Source of the DNA: Candidatus Nitrosopumilus sp.
GTDB taxonomy: Archaea; Thermoproteota; Nitrososphaeria; Nitrososphaerales; Nitrosopumilaceae
Length of the DNA: 64,000 nt
NCBI GenBank assembly: GCA_025699075.1
Contig: JAILWG010000002.1
Location: forward strand, 244,048-308,047
Direction: 5' to 3'
Shown here: one piece after another, positions 33,824 to 41,792 of the stretch
Numbering within the stretch: the first letter of the stretch is position 1
Layout of the letters: each line of letters starts with the position of its first letter
Made by a program: the position numbers and the translations under genes
Notes under the pieces: generated by a model
Told to the model about the DNA's origin: nothing
Databases searched by the model: none
Seen by the model: the letters and a program-made list of their open reading frames with translations, nothing else

Positions 33824-34460
33824 TTACTAATCTCCATTTATCGTCTGGCAGATGAATTTTAATTGCTTTTTGTAATTCATCATGAATTTCACTATTCATC
33901 CATGTAGATAAGACATTTGCATGCTTTTCAAGCATAGTTTTATCAGATTTATCAAGTAATTCTAGTGCAATAAGCATCCATGGACAATAAATTTTTGGAT
34001 TTGTTTTTAATTCTGCAAGTAGTTCTTTGGACGAAATCCATTTAATCTCATCAATTTCACCTTCAATTTCCTTTAGCTCAGTGGATTTATCAATGACTCC
34101 GATTAATGTCCCACAGATTTCATTTTCAGAACCGACATCCTTGTATGGAACATGATATTCAAATTTATGTAGATAATCTAAAGTACCCTCAATTCCCAAT
34201 TCTTCTGGCATTCTTCTTTCTCCTGATGAAACATAAGTCTCTGATTCTCTTGGATGGCTTGCAAATGTACCATCCCAATCATTTGGCCATAGCATTTTTT
34301 CTTTTGCCCTTCTTGTAAGAACTAACCTGCCTTCATTATCAAACAATAACGCCGTAAATGCTCTATGTAATTTTCCGTTTGGTAAATGACACTTTACTTT
34401 TTCTTCAGTGCCTATTGGATTATCATTTTCATCTACTAAAATTACAAATTCTTCAGACAT
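33810..34460 (-). CDS. idi: Isopentenyl-diphosphate delta-isomerase, type I (Nudix), catalytic Cys replaced
   Basis: Interconverts IPP and DMAPP. 216 aa, Nudix fold. KLHRAFTALLFDNEGRLVLT, RRMPEELG and ENEICG (the two metal/catalytic Glu) match type I IDI. The segment that normally reads TxCxHP, with the catalytic Cys, is TFASHP here, so that cysteine is Ala. ATG at 34460 is chosen over 34490 because AGAGGT lies 7-8 nt upstream; it overlaps the ipk stop by 8 nt. It sits between ipk and ggps, which supports an isoprenoid role, but activity needs testing. Confidence 0.85.
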   Translation of the reverse strand: MSEEFVILVDENDNPIGTEEKVKCHLPNGKLHRAFTALLFDNEGRLVLTRRAKEKMLWPNDWDGTFASHPRESETYVSSGERRMPEELGIEGTLDYLHKFEYHVPYKDVGSENEICGTLIGVIDKSTELKEIEGEIDEIKWISSKELLAELKTNPKIYCPWMLIALELLDKSDKTMLEKHANVLSTWMNSEIHDELQKAIKIHLPDDKWRLVNEKN

Positions 34461-35205
34461 TTCTTTTACCTCTAAACAATGTTCCTTCATATGTCCTATT
34501 TTTAACCGCTTTCACAATTCGTTCGGGTTTATTCCCATTTACAAAAAATACATTTAATCCCATCTTGGCAATTTTTGATGCTTCTTCTACCTTTCTAGTC
34601 ATTCCTCCAGTCACATCCATTTTATTTTCAGAAATTGTTGGTTGTTCACCTTGTAATTCATAAATTAATTTTTTTGATTTTAAATCTGAATACAATCCAT
34701 CTTCATCTAATGCAAAAATACAGAGTCTGGGTTTTAGGATCTTTGCAAGATGAGTCATAATTTTATCTCCTGATAAAATGTATGTTTTTTTCTGACCATA
34801 CCATAATGCATCTCCATATGTAACTGGGATAAGACCTGATTTGGCAATTTTTTCAATTTCTTTGATTTTCTTAATAATTGGTTTATTTCCGGACATGAAA
34901 TCCGTTGGCGGAAGACAGTATGGGGATAGTTTGTTTCTTAGCATTGAATCAAGAATAATTTTATTTAATTCAATCATTGAATTTTTGACAATTGCAACAC
35001 CTCTTAGATCATATCTTTTTTCTTTTGTATGCATATCGTATTTTACAGACCAGTAATGGCCATAGGATCCTCCTCCGTGAACAATAACGATTGGCTCATC
35101 TATTTTCTTCAAACTTTTGGAAAGATTTTCTATTGTTTTTTTCCTAGCAGATAATGGTTTCTTTTTATTTGTGATGATTGAACCGCCTAATTTTATTAGA
35201 ATCAT
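34453..35205 (-). CDS. ipk: Isopentenyl phosphate kinase
   Basis: Phosphorylates isopentenyl phosphate to IPP in the archaeal mevalonate route; amino-acid-kinase fold, 250 aa. IKLGGSIIT (ATP/phosphate loop), HGGGSYGHYWS (with the IPK-specific His), YILSGDKIM and VTGGMTRKVEEA are characteristic. ATG 35205 is used; a TTG three codons upstream is in frame. Gene order mvk-ipk-idi is the classical archaeal arrangement. The product presumably goes directly to the IDI encoded next. Confidence 0.92.
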   Translation of the reverse strand: MILIKLGGSIITNKKKPLSARKKTIENLSKSLKKIDEPIVIVHGGGSYGHYWSVKYDMHTKEKRYDLRGVAIVKNSMIELNKIILDSMLRNKLSPYCLPPTDFMSGNKPIIKKIKEIEKIAKSGLIPVTYGDALWYGQKKTYILSGDKIMTHLAKILKPRLCIFALDEDGLYSDLKSKKLIYELQGEQPTISENKMDVTGGMTRKVEEASKIAKMGLNVFFVNGNKPERIVKAVKNRTYEGTLFRGKRNV

Positions 35206-35228
35206 GTTGTTCAAAATTATCTGATCAA

Positions 35229-36170
35229 TTAAAAAGTATCCAGTCCTTTAAAATCAATTTTTACTGAGAAACAATCATAATTTTCATCTTTAAATTGATT
35301 CATGGTTTGTTCTAGATTTGATTCATCCGTGAGTGCAAAGATGCATCCACCTCCACCTGCACCTGTAATTTTTGCACCAAAAGATTTTCTTTGACCTATC
35401 TGGATCATTTTTCTTAATTTTTCATTTGAAATTCCTATTCTTTCTAAATATTCTTGATTCTCAATGATTTTATTTCCTAATTCTTTCATGTTGTTTTCTT
35501 TTAGTGATTTTAAAACATCTTCTATCAACTTTGATTCTTTATCACATAATATGGAAAAAGATTCCTCGTTTTTTTCCTTAAATTCTTTCACACTTTCTAC
35601 CACTGATTTGGTTGAATGCTCTATGTTTGAATTGGCAATTACAAGGTGAAAATTAGGCTCAGATTTTATTTTATTAAATCCCTTTTTCTTGTCATATTCC
35701 ATAATCCCTCCATATGTGCATACGGTGCAGTCTGCTCCCGACGTATTTTCAAAAATTGTTCTCTCAGCTTCGATTGCAAGTTCTAAAATTTGCTCTTTAG
35801 ATGTATTGCTAAATAATCTTGAAATTGCAGCAGCACCTGCAACACAGCAAGCAGAGGATGAACCTAATCCAACTCCTAATGGGATGTCTGATTCTACATC
35901 AATTTGTATTCCAACGTTTTGATTTTTTATCAGTTTATCTGCCAGATAATAAAATGGTTTTAATGGTGAATTAATTTCTGAAATTTTTTTGTTAGGTTCT
36001 AGTTCAAGATTTCCAATATTTGATTTTATTAGAATTTTATTTTCTGAAATTGTTTCTGCAGTTACTGTGATTCTTTTATCTATTGCACACAAAATTGCTT
36101 TAACACCATAGACTACAAAATGTTCTCCAAAAAGAATTACTTTGCCTGGTGATGAAGCTTTAGATTTCAA
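35229..36170 (-). CDS. mvk: Mevalonate kinase
   Basis: GHMP kinase that phosphorylates mevalonate, 313 aa. SPGKVILFGEHFVVYG is the N-terminal substrate loop, PLGVGLGSSSACCVAG is the ATP-binding glycine-rich motif, and KITGAGGGGCIFAL is the C-terminal motif 3. The start is TTG at 36170. With ipk and idi downstream it forms the lower part of the archaeal mevalonate pathway; the phosphomevalonate decarboxylase/dehydratase step is not in this window. Confidence 0.93.
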   Translation of the reverse strand: MKSKASSPGKVILFGEHFVVYGVKAILCAIDKRITVTAETISENKILIKSNIGNLELEPNKKISEINSPLKPFYYLADKLIKNQNVGIQIDVESDIPLGVGLGSSSACCVAGAAAISRLFSNTSKEQILELAIEAERTIFENTSGADCTVCTYGGIMEYDKKKGFNKIKSEPNFHLVIANSNIEHSTKSVVESVKEFKEKNEESFSILCDKESKLIEDVLKSLKENNMKELGNKIIENQEYLERIGISNEKLRKMIQIGQRKSFGAKITGAGGGGCIFALTDESNLEQTMNQFKDENYDCFSVKIDFKGLDTF

Positions 36171-36194
36171 TAGTGTACTTTAAAATTTTAGTGA

Positions 36195-36818
36195 TTATTC
36201 GATTTCTTCTTCTGTGATCTTTGTTTCAAAATCATCAATTTCACTTTTCATTTGCTCGTCTTCTTTTAATTCCCCTCTCTCGATTAAAACTTGACGTACC
36301 AATAACCAATAAACTGTTGCTAGAGCTTTTCTTCCTCTATTGTTTGCTGGAATAATGACATCTAGATTTGATGTAATGTTATCTGTGTTTGCAATTCCGA
36401 TAATTGGGATGCCTGCATTTGTTGCTTCTATGATTGCTTGCTCATCAACTTGTGGGTCTGAAATTAATACTAATTTTGGTTCAATGTAATATGGTAATGA
36501 AGGATTTGTCAAAGTACCTGGCATAAATCGTCCAAGTAATTTTTTTGAGCCTAAACTTTCACAGAACTTTTCAATAGGGGTTTCGGCATATTGTCTACCT
36601 GAACAAACAATAAGATTTTCTGCTCCTAATCTATTGATGAATTTGGCTGCAGTTTTGATCTTCTCCAATGTTATGTCTAAATCGAGCATATAGAGTCCTT
36701 CAGGACTGGCTTTGGTGATGAATGGTTTCATGAATTTGGTTTTTACTTGTGTACCTACTCGAATTCCAGTAGCTAAAACCTTCTTTTTGATGTCGGTTGC
36801 TTCGGTTTGTTGACTCAT
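36195..36818 (-). CDS. rps2: 30S ribosomal protein uS2
   Basis: 207-aa archaeal S2. Signature segments are GTQVKTKFMKPFI, VCSGRQYAETPIEKF and GRFMPGTLTNPS, followed by GIANTDNITSNLDVIIPANNRG. The C-terminal tail is acidic (EDEQMKSEIDDFE). Located between enolase and mevalonate kinase, 7 nt after the enolase stop, in the conserved archaeal rpoN-eno-rps2-mvk gene order. Confidence 0.95.
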   Translation of the reverse strand: MSQQTEATDIKKKVLATGIRVGTQVKTKFMKPFITKASPEGLYMLDLDITLEKIKTAAKFINRLGAENLIVCSGRQYAETPIEKFCESLGSKKLLGRFMPGTLTNPSLPYYIEPKLVLISDPQVDEQAIIEATNAGIPIIGIANTDNITSNLDVIIPANNRGRKALATVYWLLVRQVLIERGELKEDEQMKSEIDDFETKITEEEIE

Positions 36819-36825
36819 GACGATT

Positions 36826-38064
36826 TTAAATCTCCACCATACCGCGTATTAAATCATGCTCTGATAGTCGTAATAATTCATTAAGTTTTGCCACTCTTTC
36901 GCCTCCTACGACACCAACTTTGAGCATTTTTGACTTTGTAGCAAGACCAATATGGGAAATTTGTGAATCTGTAGACTCTCCAGATCTATGAGAAGTGATT
37001 AATTTGATATTATTTTTTGTTGCCTCATCGGCAAATTCTAAAGCATCAAAAAGACTACCGGCTTGGTTAACTTTTAAAATTGCCGCATTACATGACTTTC
37101 CGTCAATTGCTTTTTTTAGAATATTCTTATTTGTAACAGTCAGATCGTCACCAGTAATCAGTATGTTTGGGAATTTTTTTGTCAGTTCTGACATGTCTTC
37201 AAATGCTTCCTCATGAACAGCATCTTCTGCGTAAATTAATTTGAAATTTTCAATAATGTTTGCTGCAAAATCAATCTGTTCTCCGGTAGAGTTTTCAAAT
37301 CCTGCTCTGTCGTAAATGTACTTTCCTTTTTCCTCATTCCATTGTGTAGATGATGCAAAATCCACTCCCAATGACACTTCTTTTCCCAAAGTAAATCCTA
37401 AATTCTCACATGCTTTTGCAGAAATTTCTAATGCTTTTTGATTTTCTAGTTTTGGTGCCCAGCCTCCTTCGTCACCTCTGCCGTTTGTAAAGTTAGGATC
37501 TTCTTTTTCCAAAACACGACGAAGTTCTTTATGTACTGACAAATTAGTTTCTATGGCGTCTTCGATAGTTTTTGAACCTGTAGCACAAATTAATATTTCT
37601 TGAATGTCTGGAGTACCTGGACCTGCATGTGCGCCTCCACCTAAAATATTTCCTAAAGGAAATGGAAATTTGAATGAAGATTCTGATGACAGTGTTCTGA
37701 ACAATGGCTCTCCAGATGCTTTTGATGCCGATTCCATTGAAGCAATCGTAACTGCAAAAGCTAAAGCTCCTCCTATCTTTGAATAATTTGTAGAGCCATC
37801 TAATCCTTTTAGAACATCATGAATTCCTTTTAGATCCGATGATTCTAATCCTACAAATTTCTGAGAATTCTCTTTTAAAATCCTAAGACTTTCTTCAGGT
37901 TTTCCATTTGGAAAACTAACTGCTTCATATTTTCCAACGCTTGCTCCTGATGGTGCACATACTCTTCCTAAAAATTTGTTGTCTGATTCAACATCTACTT
38001 CGATTGTTTTGCTACCCCTACTATTGTAAAGAATACGTCCTTCAATTGAGGAGATTCTGGCCAA
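36826..38064 (-). CDS. eno: Enolase
   Basis: Interconverts 2-phosphoglycerate and phosphoenolpyruvate; 412 aa. Conserved parts are EGRILYNSRGSKTIEVDV, GGGAHAGPGTPDIQE, GDEGGWAP, AEDAVHEE, ITGDDLTVTN and ILKVNQAGSLFDALE, with SHRSGEST as the substrate loop. The start is TTG at 38064, one base after the rpoN stop, so it is coupled to rpoN. Role in this autotroph is most likely gluconeogenic. Confidence 0.95.
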   Translation of the reverse strand: MARISSIEGRILYNSRGSKTIEVDVESDNKFLGRVCAPSGASVGKYEAVSFPNGKPEESLRILKENSQKFVGLESSDLKGIHDVLKGLDGSTNYSKIGGALAFAVTIASMESASKASGEPLFRTLSSESSFKFPFPLGNILGGGAHAGPGTPDIQEILICATGSKTIEDAIETNLSVHKELRRVLEKEDPNFTNGRGDEGGWAPKLENQKALEISAKACENLGFTLGKEVSLGVDFASSTQWNEEKGKYIYDRAGFENSTGEQIDFAANIIENFKLIYAEDAVHEEAFEDMSELTKKFPNILITGDDLTVTNKNILKKAIDGKSCNAAILKVNQAGSLFDALEFADEATKNNIKLITSHRSGESTDSQISHIGLATKSKMLKVGVVGGERVAKLNELLRLSEHDLIRGMVEI

Positions 38065-38065
38065 G

Positions 38066-38302
38066 TTATTCTAACTCAGATTGAACTTCTTGCTTTCTTC
38101 TCTGAATTGCTTCATAGAATGGAATTACTTGTTGAATTGTTTCAACAGTAGTCAAAAGCATTCTTCTGCAACAATACCTTTCAACACCTAAAGAATCAAG
38201 TGTTTTTGTAGGATCTTCACCAGCTTTAATTTTATTTTGATAATCTTCAAATTTATCTGCAATTAATTTTCCACAAGTTAAACATCTAACAGGAATTAAC
38301 AC
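38066..38302 (-). CDS. rpoN: DNA-directed RNA polymerase subunit N (Rpb10 homologue)
   Basis: Small zinc-binding subunit of archaeal RNA polymerase, 78 aa. PVRCLTCGK near the N-terminus and ERYCCRRML supply the four zinc cysteines in the atypical CxxC...CC pattern. Archaeal RpoN begins MxxPVRC, so GTG at 38302 is the start and the longer ATG frame (38320) is rejected. A TATA box centred 25.5 nt upstream confirms this and is shared with tRNA-Leu. First gene of the rpoN-eno-rps2-isoprenoid run. The C-terminal helix is longer than in many archaea. Confidence 0.94.
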   Translation of the reverse strand: MLIPVRCLTCGKLIADKFEDYQNKIKAGEDPTKTLDSLGVERYCCRRMLLTTVETIQQVIPFYEAIQRRKQEVQSELE

Positions 38303-38323
38303 GTACGAAAAAGTAACCAAGGA

Positions 38324-38331
38324 TTATAAAA
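38324..38331. promoter_or_regulatory. Shared central TATA box, rpoN / tRNA-Leu
   Basis: TTATAAAA is centred at 38327.5, midway between the rpoN GTG (38302) and the tRNA-Leu 5' end (38353), 51 nt apart. It reads TTTTATAA on the minus strand. One box may drive a protein operon one way and a tRNA the other. Confidence 0.6.
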
Positions 38332-38352
38332 ACCATGCAAGAAAATTCCGTT

Positions 38353-38437
38353 GCGGACGTCGCCCAGCCTGGCCAAAGGCGCTAGCTTGAGGGGCTAGTC
38401 TCTCAGGAGTTCGTGGGTTCAAATCCCATCGTCCGCA
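38353..38437 (+). tRNA. tRNA-Leu (GAG)
   Basis: 85-nt class II tRNA with a long variable arm (CTCTCAGGAG region). Acceptor GCGGACG/CGTCCGC, anticodon stem CTAGC/GCTAG with loop TTGAGGG (anticodon GAG), discriminator A, and CCA encoded at 38438-38440. The TATA box at 38324-38331 is 25.5 nt upstream of the 5' end. Confidence 0.95.
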
Positions 38438-38451
38438 CCACCAATTCTAGA

Positions 38452-39066
38452 TTATTTCTCTAATTTTTGTAAAATCTTGATTAATTCTGTTCTTCTTTTT
38501 TCTTCAGTAATTACCGATCTAACATCATCAACTAGAATTCTATTTACATCGATTTTTCTTCTTGCTTCTTTGACTACTTTGTCATACATTGAGAAAGTGT
38601 ATAGTTGAAGATACAAATTCTCCATCACCTCAAAAATTCTTGTTGCCTCATCAATCTCATTTATTCTAATTTTATCAAATACCTGTCTTTTTAACTCTCC
38701 AACACAATCAAGTAGTCCCAAAACATATGATTCTGGCATCACTGCTAATTTTTTGTCTGATGGTATTTCTTTTTGCTCAACAATTGCAATTAAACATGCA
38801 GCTTCTACAAATTCTTGTTCGGGTGTAATTAGATACCTTCTCAAACCTCCGGTCGCTTTTTTCTTATATTTTTTTAAAAGCACCTCTGCTTGTTTTAGAT
38901 TCTTTTTTCCTTCTACTACATCTCCTTTATGAACTGCAATGATTGATTTGCTACATAGTATGATGATTTCTCTGGTATTTTTTAGCAAAAATTCTCTAGC
39001 ATCTTGAGTTTCCTCTAAATCTTTTGCAATTTTAGATAGTGATATTTTTGCATTTTTTAATGTCAT
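38452..39066 (-). CDS. Translin family protein
   Basis: 204-aa all-helical protein of the translin/TRAX family, which includes archaeal RNA-binding octamers and TRAX-like nucleases. Family segments are EQEFVEAACLIAIVEQKEIP and YVLGLLDCVGELKRQV, with Glu positions that in TRAX form the acidic active site. The N-terminus (ISLSKIAKDLEETQDARE) matches the first helix. A TATA-like ACTTTATCC is 26-30 nt upstream of the ATG. RNA binding or RNase activity is likely but not proved by sequence. Confidence 0.82.
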   Translation of the reverse strand: MTLKNAKISLSKIAKDLEETQDAREFLLKNTREIIILCSKSIIAVHKGDVVEGKKNLKQAEVLLKKYKKKATGGLRRYLITPEQEFVEAACLIAIVEQKEIPSDKKLAVMPESYVLGLLDCVGELKRQVFDKIRINEIDEATRIFEVMENLYLQLYTFSMYDKVVKEARRKIDVNRILVDDVRSVITEEKRRTELIKILQKLEK

Positions 39067-39165
39067 ACATGCACATGTTTTGAAACTAGGATAAAGTCGT
39101 TTGCCAAACTCTTAGTAAGAACTCAAAATCTATTTCCAAAATATGGCTTTTACAACTATATTCGT

Positions 39166-39366
39166 TCAACTATCTAATCCATCTTGCAAGAATTTCAAAC
39201 ATTCTTCTTCGGATTCGGCATGTGGGAACAAATCCATACAAGAAGAAGTGTAGTCATGCCATGGAGGATTTAGAAAATAGAGTATCAATAGAGAGGTTGT
39301 GATGAAAATGATGATTCCGATTATCATAAGTGTTGTTTTTTGATTTTTCTTCAACAAATCAAACAC
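39166..39366 (-). CDS. 66-aa single-pass membrane protein, unknown
   Basis: Basic N-terminus (KKNQKTT), one transmembrane helix (about residues 13-32, MIIGIIIFITTSLLILYFL), then a ~33-residue extracytoplasmic tail with two cysteines (SSCMDLF and EEECLKF) that could form a disulfide. The start is GTG at 39366. No family recognised. A TATA-like element (GATTATC or TTTTAAATC) lies about 15-25 nt upstream, a weaker fit than for its neighbours. Confidence 0.55.
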   Translation of the reverse strand: MFDLLKKNQKTTLMIIGIIIFITTSLLILYFLNPPWHDYTSSCMDLFPHAESEEECLKFLQDGLDS

Positions 39367-39457
39367 TAGGTTTTGATTTAAAAGATAATCTAATTGAATT
39401 TAGGCATATTTTACACATATTTCGTATTTTCAAAGCTCTTATTTTGGATATGATTTC

Positions 39458-40114
39458 ATGAAAGACATGGAAATTACTGTTGATCAAATGTACAATATTG
39501 AAAATAAAGGCCATGACATGGGATTTTTAAAAAAATTCATGATGGAAAATGCTGGGGCCGCAGCAGTTAGAAGATTACTTGAAAAAATTGATAACATTGA
39601 ATCCAAAAATATTCTGATTTTTGTTGGGTTGGGAAATAATGGTGGTGATGGTCTAGTGATGGCAAGGCATCTTGCAGGTTATGGTGCAAAAGTTACCGTG
39701 ATGCTTCTTGGGGACCCTGATAAAATAAAAACTGAGGAGAGCAATTGGAATTGGTCTCTTTTACAAAAAATGCCTTCGGTAAAACTAATGTCTGGAAATT
39801 CTTTGGAATTTGATTTCAAACCTGATGTTATAATTGACGCAATTTTGGGAACTGGAATATCTGGAGAAATTAGAGAACCATATGCATCTGCAATAAATTA
39901 CATTAATCAAGCAGATTGCTACAAATTTGCAGTTGATGTTCCATCCGGATTAGACCCACAAACTGGAGAAACTGCAAATATTTACACAAAATGCGATATG
40001 ACAGTAACGTTTCATAAAATGAAACAAGGAATTCCTAAACGAAAAGATTTGACAGGTGAATTGTTTGCTGAGAAAATTGGAATTCCACCAGAGGCTGAAG
40101 AGGGCATACTATGA
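39458..40114 (+). CDS. nnrE: NAD(P)H-hydrate epimerase (YjeF N-domain)
   Basis: Epimerises damaged NAD(P)HX for repair; 218 aa, YjeF-N Rossmann-like fold alone. Motifs are MMENAGAAAVRRL, FVGLGNNGGDGLVMARHL (NAD(P)HX-binding loop) and DAILGTGISGEIREP, with AVDVPSGLDPQTGE near the C-terminus. Many archaea have an NnrE-NnrD fusion; here the dehydratase domain is absent, so NnrD must be elsewhere. The stop overlaps the downstream MBL gene by 4 nt. Confidence 0.88.
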   Translation: MKDMEITVDQMYNIENKGHDMGFLKKFMMENAGAAAVRRLLEKIDNIESKNILIFVGLGNNGGDGLVMARHLAGYGAKVTVMLLGDPDKIKTEESNWNWSLLQKMPSVKLMSGNSLEFDFKPDVIIDAILGTGISGEIREPYASAINYINQADCYKFAVDVPSGLDPQTGETANIYTKCDMTVTFHKMKQGIPKRKDLTGELFAEKIGIPPEAEEGIL

Positions 40115-40719
40115 AAGTTCATCAAATCCAAGTCGGAAACATGCAGAATTTTTCATATATTGTAGAGGATGAAGATACTGGTGAATCTATAATCATTGAT
40201 CCTTCTTGGGATTTAATTGAATTAGAAATGATAATAAAAAAATATAATTTAAAAATTAAATACATCGTAAATACACATCATCATTTTGACCATACTTTGG
40301 GAAATGAAGCGATGGCAGAATCAACTAAGGCTCCTATTATTCAACATGAAAATTCAGAATTAAAACACGATATTTCAGTAAAGGATGGCGATTTTATCGA
40401 ATTTGGAAATTCAAAATTAAAAGTACTTCATACTCCTGGTCATTCACAAGATAGTATTTGTCTTATTGGTGATGGGAAAATATTTTCTGGCGATACTCTT
40501 TTTGTTGGAAATTGTGGTAGAATTGATTTACCTGGAGGTTCTGCAAAAGATCTCTATCATAGTCTTTTTGACATTCTATACAATTTGGATGAAAATCTAG
40601 TTATGTATTCGGGTCACAATTATGGGTCTTCTGAAATTTCTACTCTTGGACAGGAAAAAATTACTAATCATGTAATGCAAAAACGAACTGAACAACAGTT
40701 TCTTGATATGATGGGTTAG
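40111..40719 (+). CDS. Metallo-beta-lactamase-fold hydrolase (glyoxalase II-like)
   Basis: 202-aa MBL-fold enzyme. THHHFDH (HxHxDH), HTPGHSQDS, SGDTLF and SGHNYG are the metal ligands in order, as in glyoxalase II and persulfide dioxygenase-like proteins. It lacks the long C-terminal helical domain of true glyoxalase II. Overlap with nnrE suggests co-translation and a possible metabolite-repair theme. Specific substrate unknown. Confidence 0.85.
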   Translation: MKVHQIQVGNMQNFSYIVEDEDTGESIIIDPSWDLIELEMIIKKYNLKIKYIVNTHHHFDHTLGNEAMAESTKAPIIQHENSELKHDISVKDGDFIEFGNSKLKVLHTPGHSQDSICLIGDGKIFSGDTLFVGNCGRIDLPGGSAKDLYHSLFDILYNLDENLVMYSGHNYGSSEISTLGQEKITNHVMQKRTEQQFLDMMG

Positions 40720-40727
40720 GTATTCTC

Positions 40728-41792
40728 ATGGAAAATTTTGAACTGTTTGGAAATATAGAGCAAGGCAAAAATTTTCTTGAATCTACAAAAACAGGCAAAT
40801 TTCTTTTTTCTTTTGTAATTTCATATACTGAAACTTGTGAAATTCCTGGAATTACCTTTGCAGGTGCAGACAAGGATTCAATACAATTTACCCCTCCAGC
40901 AGATGCAGAGTACCTTCATTATGGATATTGCAAAACTATTGATAAAATTCCTATGACTCCTGATGGAAAGCCTACTCCTGGATTACTTACAAAGGCTGCG
41001 TTAGAATCAGCAAGCATTCCTCATCTGACAATTAATGCTGGAAGTAAAGTTTCTCCACAATTACCATTTATTGATACTGGTATGACCTTTGGAAAAAACA
41101 TTTCAACTCAAGATGCCATGACTGATTCTCAAGTATCTCATGCTGTTGATTATGGAAGGATTGTTGGAAGAAGTATGGCCTCATTGACGGATTGTCTGGT
41201 AATTGGTGAGAGTATTCCTGGGGGAACTACAACTGCTCTAGCTGTATTGAAAGCATTGGGATTTGATGCTAAAGTTAGCTCTAGCATTCCGAATAATCCA
41301 ATTGAACTAAAAAATCAAATTGTCTCTTCTGCATTGGGAAGAATAGATTCTGAACACCCTTACAGTATTGTAGCAAAAGTCGGTGATCCTATGATTCCTT
41401 TTGTGGCTGGAATGTTGAGTTCTGCATCTAATGTATCTAAAGTAATGTTGGCTGGTGGAACACAAATGGCTGCAGTTTTAGCTTTTGCATCAAAAATAGG
41501 ATTTAATGAAGAAAATTCTGCAATAGGAACAACATCTTACATTACTAATGATGATACTGCAAATTTTACTCATCTTATAACAGAAATTGCCGACATTCCA
41601 GCAATTTCTGTTAATCCTGGCTTGGAAACTTCGCAATATTCTGGTTTGAAAGCATTTTCTGAAGGGTTTGCAAAAGAAGGAGTAGGGGCGGGTGGTAGCA
41701 TTATATCTTCAATGATAAAAACTGGAAATAATTCTGTAAAGTTTTTAGAGATTGCAGAAAAAGAATACCATCGACTATTTACTTCACTGTAA
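40728..41792 (+). CDS. CobT-like (UPF0284) nicotinate-nucleotide phosphoribosyltransferase family protein
   Basis: 354-aa archaeal homologue of CobT, which activates the lower-ligand base in cobalamin synthesis. Recognisable parts are TPGLLTKAALESASIPHL, VIGESIPGGTTTALAVLKALG (the CobT glycine-rich segment), KVGDPMIPFVAGM and VMLAGGTQMAAVLAFA. Ammonia-oxidising archaea make B12, so this role fits. It is the third gene of the nnrE-MBL-cobT run, and its 3' end overlaps the convergent glmS by 14 nt. Confidence 0.82.
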   Translation: MENFELFGNIEQGKNFLESTKTGKFLFSFVISYTETCEIPGITFAGADKDSIQFTPPADAEYLHYGYCKTIDKIPMTPDGKPTPGLLTKAALESASIPHLTINAGSKVSPQLPFIDTGMTFGKNISTQDAMTDSQVSHAVDYGRIVGRSMASLTDCLVIGESIPGGTTTALAVLKALGFDAKVSSSIPNNPIELKNQIVSSALGRIDSEHPYSIVAKVGDPMIPFVAGMLSSASNVSKVMLAGGTQMAAVLAFASKIGFNEENSAIGTTSYITNDDTANFTHLITEIADIPAISVNPGLETSQYSGLKAFSEGFAKEGVGAGGSIISSMIKTGNNSVKFLEIAEKEYHRLFTSL

